Source: Gallibacterium anatis DSM 16844 = F 149 (GTDB lineage: Bacteria; Pseudomonadota; Gammaproteobacteria; Enterobacterales; Pasteurellaceae). From it: DNA of 48,367 nt. Where the stretch lies: positions 1-48,367 of the forward strand of contig NZ_KB903678.1 of the NCBI RefSeq assembly GCF_000379785.1, given 5' to 3'. Under the pieces are notes generated by a model. The model did not search any database. It saw nothing but the letters and a program-made list of their open reading frames with translations, and was not told the origin of the DNA. Below, in pieces: positions 16,766 through 25,695 of the stretch; position 1 is the first letter of the stretch; each line of letters opens with the position of its first letter. The position numbers and the translations under genes were made by a program.

Positions 16766-17677
16766 TTATTGTATTGCCTGTTCCAATTCAGAAATCATAT
16801 TTTCTGTTGCTTTTAAACCGCCAAATGCCAAATACCAATTTGCTGCATCTAAATAAATAATATGATTTTGTTGATAAGCTTTAGTTTTCTTAATTAAATC
16901 ATTATTCAGTACAATTTTTGCATTATCCTTTTTATCAGTAATTGCCGCTGTACGATCCACTACTAATAAATAATCCGGATTTTTCTCAACAATATACTCA
17001 AAACCGACACTCATTCCGTGAGTAGATGATTTAATATTTTTATCTGCCGGCGTAAACCCGAATTTTTGATATACCAAGCTATAACGAGAAGTATCACCAT
17101 AAGCACTAATACGATTCTCGTTCACCAATATTAATAAAGCATTTTTACCTTTAGTGAATTTATTTAACTCATCCACTTTTTTATCTAATTCCGCAATTTT
17201 CTGTTTTGCTACTTCTTCTTTATTTACAATTTTTCCTAGAATTTCCAAATTATTGACTAATGATGGGTAATAATTGTTGTAATCATTTTGATAATAGAAT
17301 ACCGGTGCAATTTCTTTAAAACGATCCAACATTTTTTGTTGACGACCGGAAGCAATAATTAAATCCGGATTTAATTCATTAATTTTTTCAAATGCCGGTT
17401 CAGGCAAAGACCCCACATTCTCAAATTTATCTGCTTTAAATGACTCTAAATAAGCCGGTAATGCTGAAGATTTAGGAATACCGACAATACGATCTTCGGC
17501 ATTTAATTCCCGTAATGTATCTGCCACACCAAAATCTAACACCACAATGCGTTTCGCATCTTGTGGAATAGTCTGCTTGCCTATTACCGAATCGACTGTT
17601 ATATCCGCTGCATAAGCAGAAGTGCCAATAAAAAAGCCTAGTAAGCCAATAGCAAATTTTAATGATTTTTTCATCAT
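16766..17677 (-). CDS. Siderophore ABC importer, periplasmic binding protein (FatB/CeuE/VctP type)
   Basis: Captures an iron-siderophore in the periplasm for the permease encoded upstream. Of 303 residues, 1-23 are a signal peptide ending SAYA (no lipobox, so soluble). The rest is a type III binding-protein fold with the class pattern LNPDLIIASGRQQ and KNPDYLLVVDR. STHGMSVGFEY and AANWYLAFGG contain a His and a Tyr that may correspond to the His/Tyr pair with which Campylobacter CeuE coordinates ferric catecholates; that alignment is from memory. AGGAG lies 3 bases before the first ATG and 6 before the second, so Met2 may be the true start. Last gene of a four-gene operon. Confidence 0.9.
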   Translation of the reverse strand: MMKKSLKFAIGLLGFFIGTSAYAADITVDSVIGKQTIPQDAKRIVVLDFGVADTLRELNAEDRIVGIPKSSALPAYLESFKADKFENVGSLPEPAFEKINELNPDLIIASGRQQKMLDRFKEIAPVFYYQNDYNNYYPSLVNNLEILGKIVNKEEVAKQKIAELDKKVDELNKFTKGKNALLILVNENRISAYGDTSRYSLVYQKFGFTPADKNIKSSTHGMSVGFEYIVEKNPDYLLVVDRTAAITDKKDNAKIVLNNDLIKKTKAYQQNHIIYLDAANWYLAFGGLKATENMISELEQAIQ

Positions 17678-17704
17678 TTTCTCCTTAATATAGATGATTT
17701 AAAT

Positions 17705-18466
17705 TTAACGGAAATAGGTGGCAATTCTCTGCCCATTAATTTGTTGAATTGGAATATGCATATCATAAATATCTGCCAAAACATCAGTCTGCATAATATT
17801 ATCTACTGTACCTTCAGCAATCAGTTTTCCTTGCTGCATTGCGATAATATTATCAGCATAACAAGAAGCAAAATTAATATCGTGAATAACAATTACGACT
17901 GTTTTCCCTAATTTTTCTACTAATTGGCGTAATACTTGCATAATTTGTACAGAGTGTTTCATATCCAAATTATTGAGCGGTTCATCCAACAGAATATAAT
18001 CTGTATCTTGCGCCAATGTCATTGCAATATAAGCACGCTGCCGTTGCCCACCGCTTAATAAATGAATTTGTTTATGTTTCAATTCATTTAAATTCATATA
18101 ATCAATAGCGTGTGCAATGGCATTATGATCTTCCTCATTTAACCTTCCTTTACTATATGGGAAACGACCAAAAGAAACTAATTCTTCAACGGTTAAACGC
18201 AATGGAATATGATTACTCTGTTTTAAAATCGCCAGTTGACGTGCAATATTTTCACTTGATTGTTGTTGCAAAGGAGTTCCATTTAAAATCACTTCACCTT
18301 GATCCGCCATTAATAACCGACTAATAATCGCTAATAACGTACTTTTCCCTGCGCCGTTTGGACCGATAAATGCCGTTATTTTTCCTTCCGGAATAACCAA
18401 TGACACATTATCCACTACTTTTTGCTGCCCAAACTGTTTGCTAATATTTCTTAATTCTATTGCCAT
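17705..18466 (-). CDS. Siderophore ABC importer, ATP-binding subunit
   Basis: The ATPase that powers import through the two permeases encoded upstream. 253 residues, FepC/FhuC class: Walker A GPNGAGKST (about 34-42), signature LSGGQRQRAYIAMTLAQ, Walker B YILLDEPLNNLD, then the H-loop VIHDINFA. The ATG lies inside the end of the preceding permease gene (10 bp overlap), indicating coupled translation. The order permease-permease-ATPase-binding protein is that of Vibrio fatDCEB, pointing to a catecholate or similar ligand rather than haem, but the substrate is inferred. Confidence 0.93.
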   Translation of the reverse strand: MAIELRNISKQFGQQKVVDNVSLVIPEGKITAFIGPNGAGKSTLLAIISRLLMADQGEVILNGTPLQQQSSENIARQLAILKQSNHIPLRLTVEELVSFGRFPYSKGRLNEEDHNAIAHAIDYMNLNELKHKQIHLLSGGQRQRAYIAMTLAQDTDYILLDEPLNNLDMKHSVQIMQVLRQLVEKLGKTVVIVIHDINFASCYADNIIAMQQGKLIAEGTVDNIMQTDVLADIYDMHIPIQQINGQRIATYFR

Positions 18467-19422
18467 TGTTTATTTGTCCTAAGTAATAAATAAATAAAAT
18501 AAACTCCACCGATAAAATTAACTAAAATACTCAATGTTGTTTTAAAGGTGAGTAATTGTGCCACAATAAACTGCCCTAATACTAATGTAATAATCGCTAT
18601 TAAAATCGCAGTAGGAATTAACCATTTATGCTGATATTTCGGCATAAATTCAAAGGTAATATTCATAACCAATAAACCTAAAAATGTAATAGGTCCAACC
18701 AACGCCGTTGCTACTGAAATTAATAATGTTACGATAATTAATAGCTGTTTAGTTATTCGTTGGTAATTGATACCTAAATTTATAGCTTGATCACGTCCAA
18801 GAGATAACACATCCAAAACGCTAAAATAACGAATACTGAAAAGAGAAATAGCTACAATCATTATTGTCGCAATCCATAAAATATTGGTATTAATCCGGTT
18901 AAAACTAGCAAAGCCAATATCCTGTGCAATTTGGAATTCATTCGGATCAATTAATACTTCCATAAAAGTAGTCATACTTTGGAATAAAGTACCAAATACT
19001 ATTCCTACTAATAATAAGAAAAACATATTTTGCTGTTCTTGTCTAAATAATAATTGATATAAGACTAATGCAAATAGCAACATTATTGCGCTTGAAAAGA
19101 AGAATAATCCAATAGAATCAATCGCAAATAATGTCGCTGATCCTGAAAAAAAGATAATAGCCGTCTGTATAAATAAATATAATGAATCTAACCCCAGTAC
19201 ACTCGGCGTTAAAATTCTATTATTAACCAACGCTTGAAACAGCATTGTCGATAATGCTATTGCCGTGCCGGTAACAATAATAGCTAATAAAGATAAACTC
19301 CGATGCATTAATGCATATTGCCAACGATTTGGTAATTGGTATAACAAATAAAAAACTGTTACAACAATCGCAACTACAATCAATAATATAATCTTTAAAC
19401 GGCAAGAGAAAATATTACGCAT
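18457..19422 (-). CDS. Siderophore ABC importer, permease 2 (FecCD family)
   Basis: One half of the BtuC/FecD-type channel. With the start at 19422 (MRNIFSCRLK) it has 321 residues and about nine or ten hydrophobic helices. Typical FecCD-family phrases are STMLFQALVNNRILTPSVLGLDSLY near the N-terminus and GPITFLGLLVMNITFEFMPK in the C-terminal half, the latter near the loop that contacts the ATPase. The frame extends to 19476, but AAAGG sits correctly before the ATG at 19422, which overlaps the stop of the other permease gene by 8 bp, so the shorter start is preferred. Confidence 0.9.
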   Translation of the reverse strand: MRNIFSCRLKIILLIVVAIVVTVFYLLYQLPNRWQYALMHRSLSLLAIIVTGTAIALSTMLFQALVNNRILTPSVLGLDSLYLFIQTAIIFFSGSATLFAIDSIGLFFFSSAIMLLFALVLYQLLFRQEQQNMFFLLLVGIVFGTLFQSMTTFMEVLIDPNEFQIAQDIGFASFNRINTNILWIATIMIVAISLFSIRYFSVLDVLSLGRDQAINLGINYQRITKQLLIIVTLLISVATALVGPITFLGLLVMNITFEFMPKYQHKWLIPTAILIAIITLVLGQFIVAQLLTFKTTLSILVNFIGGVYFIYLLLRTNKQWQ

Positions 19423-20371
19423 TACGATACCTTTTAAATAATAAATAGAGGAAAATAGCACTACCAAAAACGCCAACTACGGCATTAATCGAAATTTCAT
19501 AAGGATAAATCACAATGCGTCCAAGAATATCGCAAAATAATACAAAAATAGCACCTAATAATGCTGTATGCGACAAAGTATTGCGTAAGTTATCTCCTAA
19601 ATATAAAGCGACAATATTTGGGATAATTAATCCTAAAAAAGGAATAACGCCTACGGTAACAATAACAATGGCGGACACAATCGAAACAATGGCTAGTCCT
19701 AAATAAAGTACCTGCTTATAATTTAATCCTAAGTTGGTGGCAAATTCTTCTCCCATCCCGACAATAGAAAAACGTTGCGCATAAATATATGCAAATAATA
19801 ATGTTGGGATGCTGATATAAAGCATCTCATAGCGTCCACTCATAATGAGCGAAAAATCGCCTTGCAACCAAGCAGATAAATTTTGTAATAAATCTTGTTG
19901 GTAGGCGATAAAAGCGGTCATAGAACTAATAATATTGCCAAACATAATGCCAACTAGCGGCACAAAAATAACATCGGTAAATTTTAGTTTTGACAATAAA
20001 GTCATAAATAATAATGAGCCGGCAAATGCGGCAATAATTGCAATAGCCGATTTTAATAACATTGAAGCATCAGGAAAGCAAAGAATAGCTAATAACACAC
20101 CTAATCGCGCACAATCCATCGTTCCGGCGGTGGTTGGCGAAACAAAGCGATTACGACTAAGTTGTTGCATAATTAAGCCACAAATACTTAAACCGGCACC
20201 GGCAATCAAAATGCTCACTAAACGAGGAATACGGCTGATCAATAAAATTTGCCACTGTTCGGCATCAAATTGTAGTAGACCGCTAATAGAGACGGAACTC
20301 ACACCGATTAATAAAGAAGTAATTGATAATACCGCCAATAATAACAACAGATATCGTCGTTGAATCATCAT
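19415..20371 (-). CDS. Siderophore ABC importer, permease 1 (FecCD family)
   Basis: First gene of the operon and the other half of the import channel. 318 residues, strongly hydrophobic, with FecCD landmarks: RIPRLVSILIAGAGLSICGL, then QLSRNRFVSPTTAGTMD, and VGVIPFLGLIIPNIVALYLG. The region before the ATG contains a Fur box (20390-20408), so iron should repress the whole unit. The start is two adjacent ATGs with AAGAG upstream. No outer-membrane receptor, TonB-system gene or siderophore biosynthesis gene occurs in this window, so the cell may take up a siderophore made by others, with a receptor encoded elsewhere. Confidence 0.9.
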   Translation of the reverse strand: MMIQRRYLLLLLAVLSITSLLIGVSSVSISGLLQFDAEQWQILLISRIPRLVSILIAGAGLSICGLIMQQLSRNRFVSPTTAGTMDCARLGVLLAILCFPDASMLLKSAIAIIAAFAGSLLFMTLLSKLKFTDVIFVPLVGIMFGNIISSMTAFIAYQQDLLQNLSAWLQGDFSLIMSGRYEMLYISIPTLLFAYIYAQRFSIVGMGEEFATNLGLNYKQVLYLGLAIVSIVSAIVIVTVGVIPFLGLIIPNIVALYLGDNLRNTLSHTALLGAIFVLFCDILGRIVIYPYEISINAVVGVFGSAIFLYLLFKRYRNA

Positions 20372-20389
20372 TTTATATCAACTCTTATA

Positions 20390-20408
20390 AATGAGAACAA
20401 TTCTTATT
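20390..20408 (-). promoter_or_regulatory. Fur box of the siderophore ABC operon
   Basis: AATGAGAACAATTCTTATT is a 19-bp imperfect palindrome very close to the GAGAAT/ATTCTC-type Fur box (compare the stronger copy at 47674-47690). It ends 18 bp before the first permease ATG. Iron-dependent repression is inferred. Confidence 0.75.
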
Positions 20409-20454
20409 TTTCTAATAAGCGGCAATATTGCCACGATAGCAAATGAATTTCAAG

Positions 20455-20493
20455 TAAAAAATAACCCTGTTATCTATTGGGAATAACAGGGTT
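20455..20493 (-). terminator. Intrinsic terminator downstream of modA
   Basis: Stem aaccctgttat (20463-20473) / ataacagggtt (20483-20493), followed by ATTTTTTA on the minus strand. It is 83 bp beyond the modA stop and isolates the mod unit from the Fur-controlled promoter. A TTTT on the plus side could make it bidirectional. Confidence 0.85.
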
Positions 20494-20575
20494 TTCACAA
20501 AAAAATAAACTATACTGTTTTAATTTATAGCGCACCACATTACGCGTTTCTATAAGAAAAAATTTATAATATCAA

Positions 20576-21334
20576 TTAGTTATATACACTGAATCCATAT
20601 TTCTCAAACACTTTTGCGGCAGAATCTGTCTGCAAATAACTAAAAAATGCTTTAGCTGCTTCGCTGTCATTACCTCGAATTAACGCTGCCGGATACTCAA
20701 TTTTCGGATAGCTATCCGCTGGGAAAATAGCCACCACTTTCACTTTGTCACTCTGTTTTGCATCGGTACCATACACCACACCTAAAGGCGCTTCATCTCT
20801 TTCCACCAACGCAAGTGCTGCTCGTACATCCTTGCCACGAGCCAATTTAGATTCGATCTTATCCCACAGACCAAGTTTTGTTGTCGCCGCTTTCATATAT
20901 TGCCCTGCCGGGACGTGATCAGGATCACCGACAGAAAGAAAACTATGCTGCAACTCTTGTATCCAATCTCCTTTTGCAATATCAATTTGCTGCAAATGGC
21001 TCTCTTGATTAGCGATCATCACTAAATCATTACCGACCAATACACGGTCTGAATCTTTTAGCAACAACCCTTTCTCTTTCAAATAATTCATCCATTTTGT
21101 ATTAGCAGAGATAAAAATATTTGCCGGCGCTCCCTCTTCAATCTGTTTTGCTAATGTTGACGATGATGCAAAAGAGAAGACAATCTCATCTTTCGGCGAG
21201 TTTTGTTTATACTGTTGAGCAATATCCTGCAACGCATTGGTCATTGATGCTGCAGCAAAAACCGTTACCTGTTCCGCATATGCATACATTGTAGCGATGG
21301 AAAATAATGAAGTAATTAATAACTTTCTAAACAT
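20576..21334 (-). CDS. modA: ModA, periplasmic molybdate-binding protein
   Basis: Binds molybdate (or tungstate) and delivers it to ModBC. 252 residues; signal peptide MFRKLLITSLFSIATMYAYA, then VTVFAAASMTNAL, where the Ser/Thr cluster belongs to the oxyanion site, and further family motifs FSFASSSTLAKQIEEGAPANIFISAN and GDPDHVPAGQYMK. AAGGAG stands 7 bases before the ATG. Here modA is last in the order B-C-A, whereas E. coli and most relatives have modABC. Molybdate feeds molybdenum cofactor synthesis for anaerobic reductases; none of those genes is in this window. Confidence 0.95.
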   Translation of the reverse strand: MFRKLLITSLFSIATMYAYAEQVTVFAAASMTNALQDIAQQYKQNSPKDEIVFSFASSSTLAKQIEEGAPANIFISANTKWMNYLKEKGLLLKDSDRVLVGNDLVMIANQESHLQQIDIAKGDWIQELQHSFLSVGDPDHVPAGQYMKAATTKLGLWDKIESKLARGKDVRAALALVERDEAPLGVVYGTDAKQSDKVKVVAIFPADSYPKIEYPAALIRGNDSEAAKAFFSYLQTDSAAKVFEKYGFSVYN

Positions 21335-21378
21335 TACCGTTCTCCTTTTCTTGTGATGAATAAATTTTCTAACTATTG

Positions 21379-22434
21379 CTACTTAAGTAAAATCTGTATA
21401 TCTAACAAATAGATATAAACCATTTGTTGCGCAACGAATATTGACGAAAGTTGTTGCTTAACGGGAATATCAATCACCATATCATCAGACAGACAAACAA
21501 TCACCGTACTTCCGGCACTATTGGTTTTTATCGTCTGAATCGTTCCTTGTAAACAATATGGAATGCTGCTATTTGCTATCGGCTGTGGGCTTAAAACCAG
21601 ATCACGCTGGCTAATCAAACATTTTACCGAGCAACCAACATCAATTTTCGATATGGTTGGAATCGCTAACGGTTGTTGAGCTAATTCTACACAAACAAGG
21701 TTCTCTTTATTCGCTGTCACTGTTGCCGGGAATAGCCACTGTTTTGCTTGTTCTCGTTGCCACTCTCTTAATACGCCACTATTCCAAATAGTTTCAATAT
21801 CAGAAAACGCCGCCACTTTGCCGTTTTCTAATAACACCACACGATCCGCCAATGTTTTCAATTCATCCAAACTATGCGTAACATAAAGAATTGGAATATC
21901 AATTTCTTGCACTAATCGCTGCAAATAGCGCATTAACTCCTGTTTTCTCGGAATATCCAGTGCGGATAAAGGCTCATCCATCAATAATAATTTTGGTTCG
22001 GAAAGCAAGGCTCGACCAATAGCAACACGCTGTTTTTCACCTCCTGACAAGGTTATCGGATAACGATTTAAAAGTTGTGATAATCCTAATAACTCTACAA
22101 TCGCATTAAACTTTTCTTTTGAAAAAGATTTCATACCGTAGGTTAAATTTCCTTTAACGCGATAATGAGGGAATAGACGCGCTTCCTGGAAAACGTAGCC
22201 GATATGACGTTGTTCAATGGGCAAATTAATCTGTTGTGCAATATCAACTAACCTATTGTTCTGCAAGCAAATATATCCCTGATCAATATGACTCAACCCC
22301 GCAATCATATTTAACACCGAAGATTTTCCGGCTCCGGAACGCCCGAACAACATTGTGATTCCCTGTGTCGGCAACTGCAGATCAACCTCTATCTGAATAT
22401 CAGGAAACTGTTTTTTAATCCGTAATTCAAGCAT
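21379..22434 (-). CDS. modC: ModC, molybdate ABC importer ATPase
   Basis: The ATPase for molybdate import. 351 residues: N-terminal ABC domain with Walker A GRSGAGKSS, signature LSGGEKQRVAIGRAL and Walker B LLLMDEPLSALD, then a C-terminal TOBE/Mop regulatory domain (about 285-351) that binds molybdate in this family. It overlaps modB by 8 bp, so translation is coupled, and modA follows after 44 bp. Confidence 0.96.
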   Translation of the reverse strand: MLELRIKKQFPDIQIEVDLQLPTQGITMLFGRSGAGKSSVLNMIAGLSHIDQGYICLQNNRLVDIAQQINLPIEQRHIGYVFQEARLFPHYRVKGNLTYGMKSFSKEKFNAIVELLGLSQLLNRYPITLSGGEKQRVAIGRALLSEPKLLLMDEPLSALDIPRKQELMRYLQRLVQEIDIPILYVTHSLDELKTLADRVVLLENGKVAAFSDIETIWNSGVLREWQREQAKQWLFPATVTANKENLVCVELAQQPLAIPTISKIDVGCSVKCLISQRDLVLSPQPIANSSIPYCLQGTIQTIKTNSAGSTVIVCLSDDMVIDIPVKQQLSSIFVAQQMVYIYLLDIQILLK

Positions 22435-23143
22435 AACGTTGCCCTAATTTTTTGTACATATAACGCGCCAACCATTCTGATAATGCTAATGAACTCAAGG
22501 ATAACATTATGGAAAGTAAGCATAGTTTAAAGGCTTGATCCTCTGCTCCCGGTGTTTGAATAAAGGCATACATCGCTAATGGAATGGTTTGCGTTTGCCC
22601 AACGATATTGGAAACAAAGGTAATCGTTGCACCAAATTCGCCCAAAGAGCGCGCAAAGCCTAACACCATTCCAGCCAATACCCCCGGCAATGCCAATGGC
22701 AATGTAATGGTAAAAAATACACGTTTTGGTGAAGCTCCTAATGTTCTTGCCGTTAATTCTAAATGCGGATCAATATTCTCTAATGAGAGCCGAATTGAAC
22801 GGACAACTAATGGAAATGCCACTACCGCTGAAGCTAACACCGCACCTCGCCAGCTAAAAGCGAACGATAAACCAAACCAATTAAACAGATATTGCCCAAT
22901 GATGCCTTTTCTTCCCATTACCACCAACAATAAATAACCAATCACCACTGGTGGCAACACTAACGGCAAGTAGACCAAGCTATTAAGCAATGATTTACCC
23001 CAAAACTGTTTTCGTGCCAATAACCAAGCAATAAAAATTGCAAAAGGCAAACTCCATAGCATTGCATTCAGCGCCACTTCCAAACTTAGCCATAATGCTT
23101 TCACTTGTTGTGGCGTAAACATAAAATAGTTTAACCAATCCAT
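22427..23143 (-). CDS. modB: ModB, molybdate ABC importer permease
   Basis: Inner-membrane permease of the molybdate importer. 238 residues with five to six membrane helices. The EAA-type loop that contacts ModC is visible as ELTARTLGASPKRVFFTITLPLALPG, and RSLGEFGATITFVSN is the usual ModB phrase. GAAGGG lies upstream of the ATG. Only 25 bp separate it from yadH and no terminator or separate operator is apparent there, so modBCA may be read through from yadGH. Confidence 0.96.
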   Translation of the reverse strand: MDWLNYFMFTPQQVKALWLSLEVALNAMLWSLPFAIFIAWLLARKQFWGKSLLNSLVYLPLVLPPVVIGYLLLVVMGRKGIIGQYLFNWFGLSFAFSWRGAVLASAVVAFPLVVRSIRLSLENIDPHLELTARTLGASPKRVFFTITLPLALPGVLAGMVLGFARSLGEFGATITFVSNIVGQTQTIPLAMYAFIQTPGAEDQAFKLCLLSIMLSLSSLALSEWLARYMYKKLGQRYA

Positions 23144-23168
23144 ACAGAATTTCCCTTCAAGCCATCAC

Positions 23169-23939
23169 TTAGTTTCTTAGACCGACACCGCGTTTAATTA
23201 ATTGATAAACAAAGCAATATAAGATTGCAATAAACAACGCCAACACACTGAAAGTGTAATGCAGCGACACATCGCTGATGCCTAAAAAGCCATAACGAAA
23301 ACCGTTAATCATATAAACGATCGGGTTTAATTTAGATACCCATTGCCAAAATTCCGGTAATAACGAAATAGAATAAAAAACTCCGCCCAAATAAGTTAGC
23401 GGCGTTAAAACAAAAGTCGGAATGATAGAAGTATCATCAAATGAACGTGCAAACACCGCATTAATTAAACCGCCTAACGAGAATGTTGCCGTGGTCATCA
23501 ACAAAATACAGAGAATAACGACCCAAGAATAGACATCAAAACGGACAAAAAAGAGGGAAACTAAGGTAACCAAAAAACCAACAAAAATGCCTCTTGCCAT
23601 GCCGCCGGAAATATAACCTAAAATGATGATATGTGGTGAAGTAGGCGATACCAATAACTCCTCAACGTTACGTGCAAATTTTGTACTATAAAAAGATGAA
23701 GCGACATTTGCGAATGAATTGGTGATTGCCGACATCATAATTAATCCCGGAACAATAAATTGCATATAACTTACGCCATTCATTTCACCGATCCGCCCAC
23801 CGATTAATTTTCCGAAAATCACAAAATAGAGCATCATCGTGATCACCGGCGGCACTAAAGTCTGTACCCAAATACGCATAAATCGTTGAATTTCTTTGCG
23901 TAAAATGGTTTTATAGGCAACCCAAGACAGTGACGACAT
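23169..23939 (-). CDS. yadH: YadH, ABC-2 type exporter permease
   Basis: Inner-membrane ABC-2 permease partner of YadG. 256 residues, six predicted helices. Motifs include MNGVSYMQFIVPGLIMM, SFYSTKFARNVEELLVSPTSP and PLTYLGGVFYSISLLPEFW, all characteristic of the YadH/NodJ-like branch. The exported substrate is unknown. Its ATG directly abuts the yadG stop, with AGGAGG inside the end of yadG as ribosome site. The pair diverges from can, as in E. coli. Confidence 0.93.
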   Translation of the reverse strand: MSSLSWVAYKTILRKEIQRFMRIWVQTLVPPVITMMLYFVIFGKLIGGRIGEMNGVSYMQFIVPGLIMMSAITNSFANVASSFYSTKFARNVEELLVSPTSPHIIILGYISGGMARGIFVGFLVTLVSLFFVRFDVYSWVVILCILLMTTATFSLGGLINAVFARSFDDTSIIPTFVLTPLTYLGGVFYSISLLPEFWQWVSKLNPIVYMINGFRYGFLGISDVSLHYTFSVLALFIAILYCFVYQLIKRGVGLRN

Positions 23940-24881
23940 TTATACTTCCTCCTGTTTTGCTTTATCCGCATCTGATTTATTTAACGCCATACTGACGAAC
24001 AACTCTTCTAATCGATTTGCCTTATTACGCATACTTAACACCGTAATATCCTGTTTTTCCAGTTCAAGAAAGAGTCCGTTTAATCCCTGTTCACGATGTA
24101 CTTCCACCTCTAACGTGACAGGATCGACAATTTTCACGGCATAATCACTTAATTTCACCTCAGATACGCTATGCGCAAGATCCAAAATGAACGTTTCCGT
24201 TTCCAATTTTGATAACAGAGATTTCATCGAGGTATTTACCACTAATCTCCCTTGCTGAATAATGCCAATATTTCGGCACAGCATTTCCGCCTCTTCTAAA
24301 TAGTGCGTAGTTAAAATAATCGTGGTTCCCTGTTGATTCAGTTCTTGTAAAAATTGCCACATAGTACGGCGTAATTCGATATCCACACCGGCAGTCGGCT
24401 CATCCAAAATTAATAGACGAGGTTTATGCATCAAGGCACGAGCAATCATTAAACGGCGTTTCATACCGCCGGATAACTGCATCGATTTTTGATAACGCTT
24501 ATCCCATAAATCCAGTTTTTTCAGCCAAATTTCCGCCCTTTTTAAAGCTTCCTGACGAGGCACACCGTAATAACCGGCTTGATTAGTCAAAATATCAATC
24601 ACTTTCTCAAAATTATTGAAATTAAATTCTTGAGGTACAACGCCCAGCTGTTTTTTCAACTCACTCTGTTGAGTATCTAAATCATAACCGAACACTTTTA
24701 CTTGACCACTCGTCTTATTGACCAAAGAACTGATAATACCAATTGTGGTAGATTTTCCGGCACCGTTATGCCCGAGCAGTGCATAAAAATCACCCTCTTT
24801 TACAGTAAGATCAATACCGTGCAAGGCTTTAAAACCATTGCGGTATGATTTTGTTAATTGCTTAATTTCTAATGCAAACAT
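23940..24881 (-). CDS. yadG: YadG, ABC-2 type exporter ATPase
   Basis: ATPase of a simple two-gene ABC exporter. 313 residues with Walker A GHNGAGKST, signature LSGGMKRRLMIARALM and Walker B LLILDEPTAGVD, followed by the H-loop TTHYLEEAE; the C-terminal 90 residues form the regulatory extension common in ABC-2 ATPases. First gene of yadGH and perhaps of a five-gene unit with modBCA. The 118-bp divergent gap to can must contain both promoters, but I cannot assign them confidently. Confidence 0.94.
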   Translation of the reverse strand: MFALEIKQLTKSYRNGFKALHGIDLTVKEGDFYALLGHNGAGKSTTIGIISSLVNKTSGQVKVFGYDLDTQQSELKKQLGVVPQEFNFNNFEKVIDILTNQAGYYGVPRQEALKRAEIWLKKLDLWDKRYQKSMQLSGGMKRRLMIARALMHKPRLLILDEPTAGVDIELRRTMWQFLQELNQQGTTIILTTHYLEEAEMLCRNIGIIQQGRLVVNTSMKSLLSKLETETFILDLAHSVSEVKLSDYAVKIVDPVTLEVEVHREQGLNGLFLELEKQDITVLSMRNKANRLEELFVSMALNKSDADKAKQEEV

Positions 24882-24999
24882 TAATGATCCTTCAATTATT
24901 TTCTTTTGTTGATGAAAATGTCATAGGCAGGTAGGATTTTATCGGTATAATGCAAAATGCTCGACAATAATAACATATCTTCAAGATTAAGGTGTAACA

Positions 25000-25689
25000 A
25001 TGAAGAAAATCGAACAGCTGTTTGCCAACAATTTCAAATGGGCAACAGAAATGAAAGAGCAACACGCAGATTACTTTGCTCAACTTGCCGAACATCAAAA
25101 ACCGACTTACCTTTGGATTGGCTGCTCCGATAGCCGCGTTCCTGCCGAAAAACTAACAAATTTAGGTCCTGGAGAACTGTTTGTACATCGCAATGTCGGC
25201 AATCAAGTTATCCATACTGATCTGAACTGTCTGTCCGTAGTGCAATATGCCGTTGATGTACTCGATATTGAGCATATCATTATTTGCGGTCATACCAATT
25301 GTGGCGGCATTCACGCCGCAATCAGCAACCAAGAACTCGGTCTAATTAATAACTGGCTGCTACATATTCGAGACATTTGGTTCAAACATAGCCATCTATT
25401 AGGTAAATTATCACCGGAACAGCGTGCGGATGTTTTAACCAGAATTAATGTTGCCGAACAGGTGTATAACTTGGGGATGTCCTCTATCGTACGTTCCGCC
25501 TGGAATCGTGGTAAAAAACTCTCACTCCACGGTTGGGTTTACGATGTCAGTGATGGTTTTCTCATCGATCAAGGTGTAATCGCGACTAGTCGAGAAACAC
25601 TGGAGATCACTTACCGCCAAGCTATTGCCAAATTGCTCTTAGAATATGTGGATCAACCACAATCAGTAACAGACGCCAAACTTAAATAA
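25000..25689 (+). CDS. can: Beta-carbonic anhydrase
   Basis: Interconverts CO2 and bicarbonate, supplying bicarbonate for carboxylations. 229 residues. The zinc and catalytic residues Cys42, Asp44, His98 and Cys101 are in place (GCSDSRV and CGHTNCGG). Trp39 and Arg64, which with a Tyr form the noncatalytic bicarbonate site of the allosteric type II enzyme of H. influenzae, are also present, with a Tyr at 182 in the expected region. This suggests pH- and bicarbonate-regulated activity. A weak AAGGTG precedes the ATG. Convergent with epmC, leaving only 6 bp and no obvious terminator. Confidence 0.97.
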   Translation: MKKIEQLFANNFKWATEMKEQHADYFAQLAEHQKPTYLWIGCSDSRVPAEKLTNLGPGELFVHRNVGNQVIHTDLNCLSVVQYAVDVLDIEHIIICGHTNCGGIHAAISNQELGLINNWLLHIRDIWFKHSHLLGKLSPEQRADVLTRINVAEQVYNLGMSSIVRSAWNRGKKLSLHGWVYDVSDGFLIDQGVIATSRETLEITYRQAIAKLLLEYVDQPQSVTDAKLK

Positions 25690-25695
25690 ACAGCC

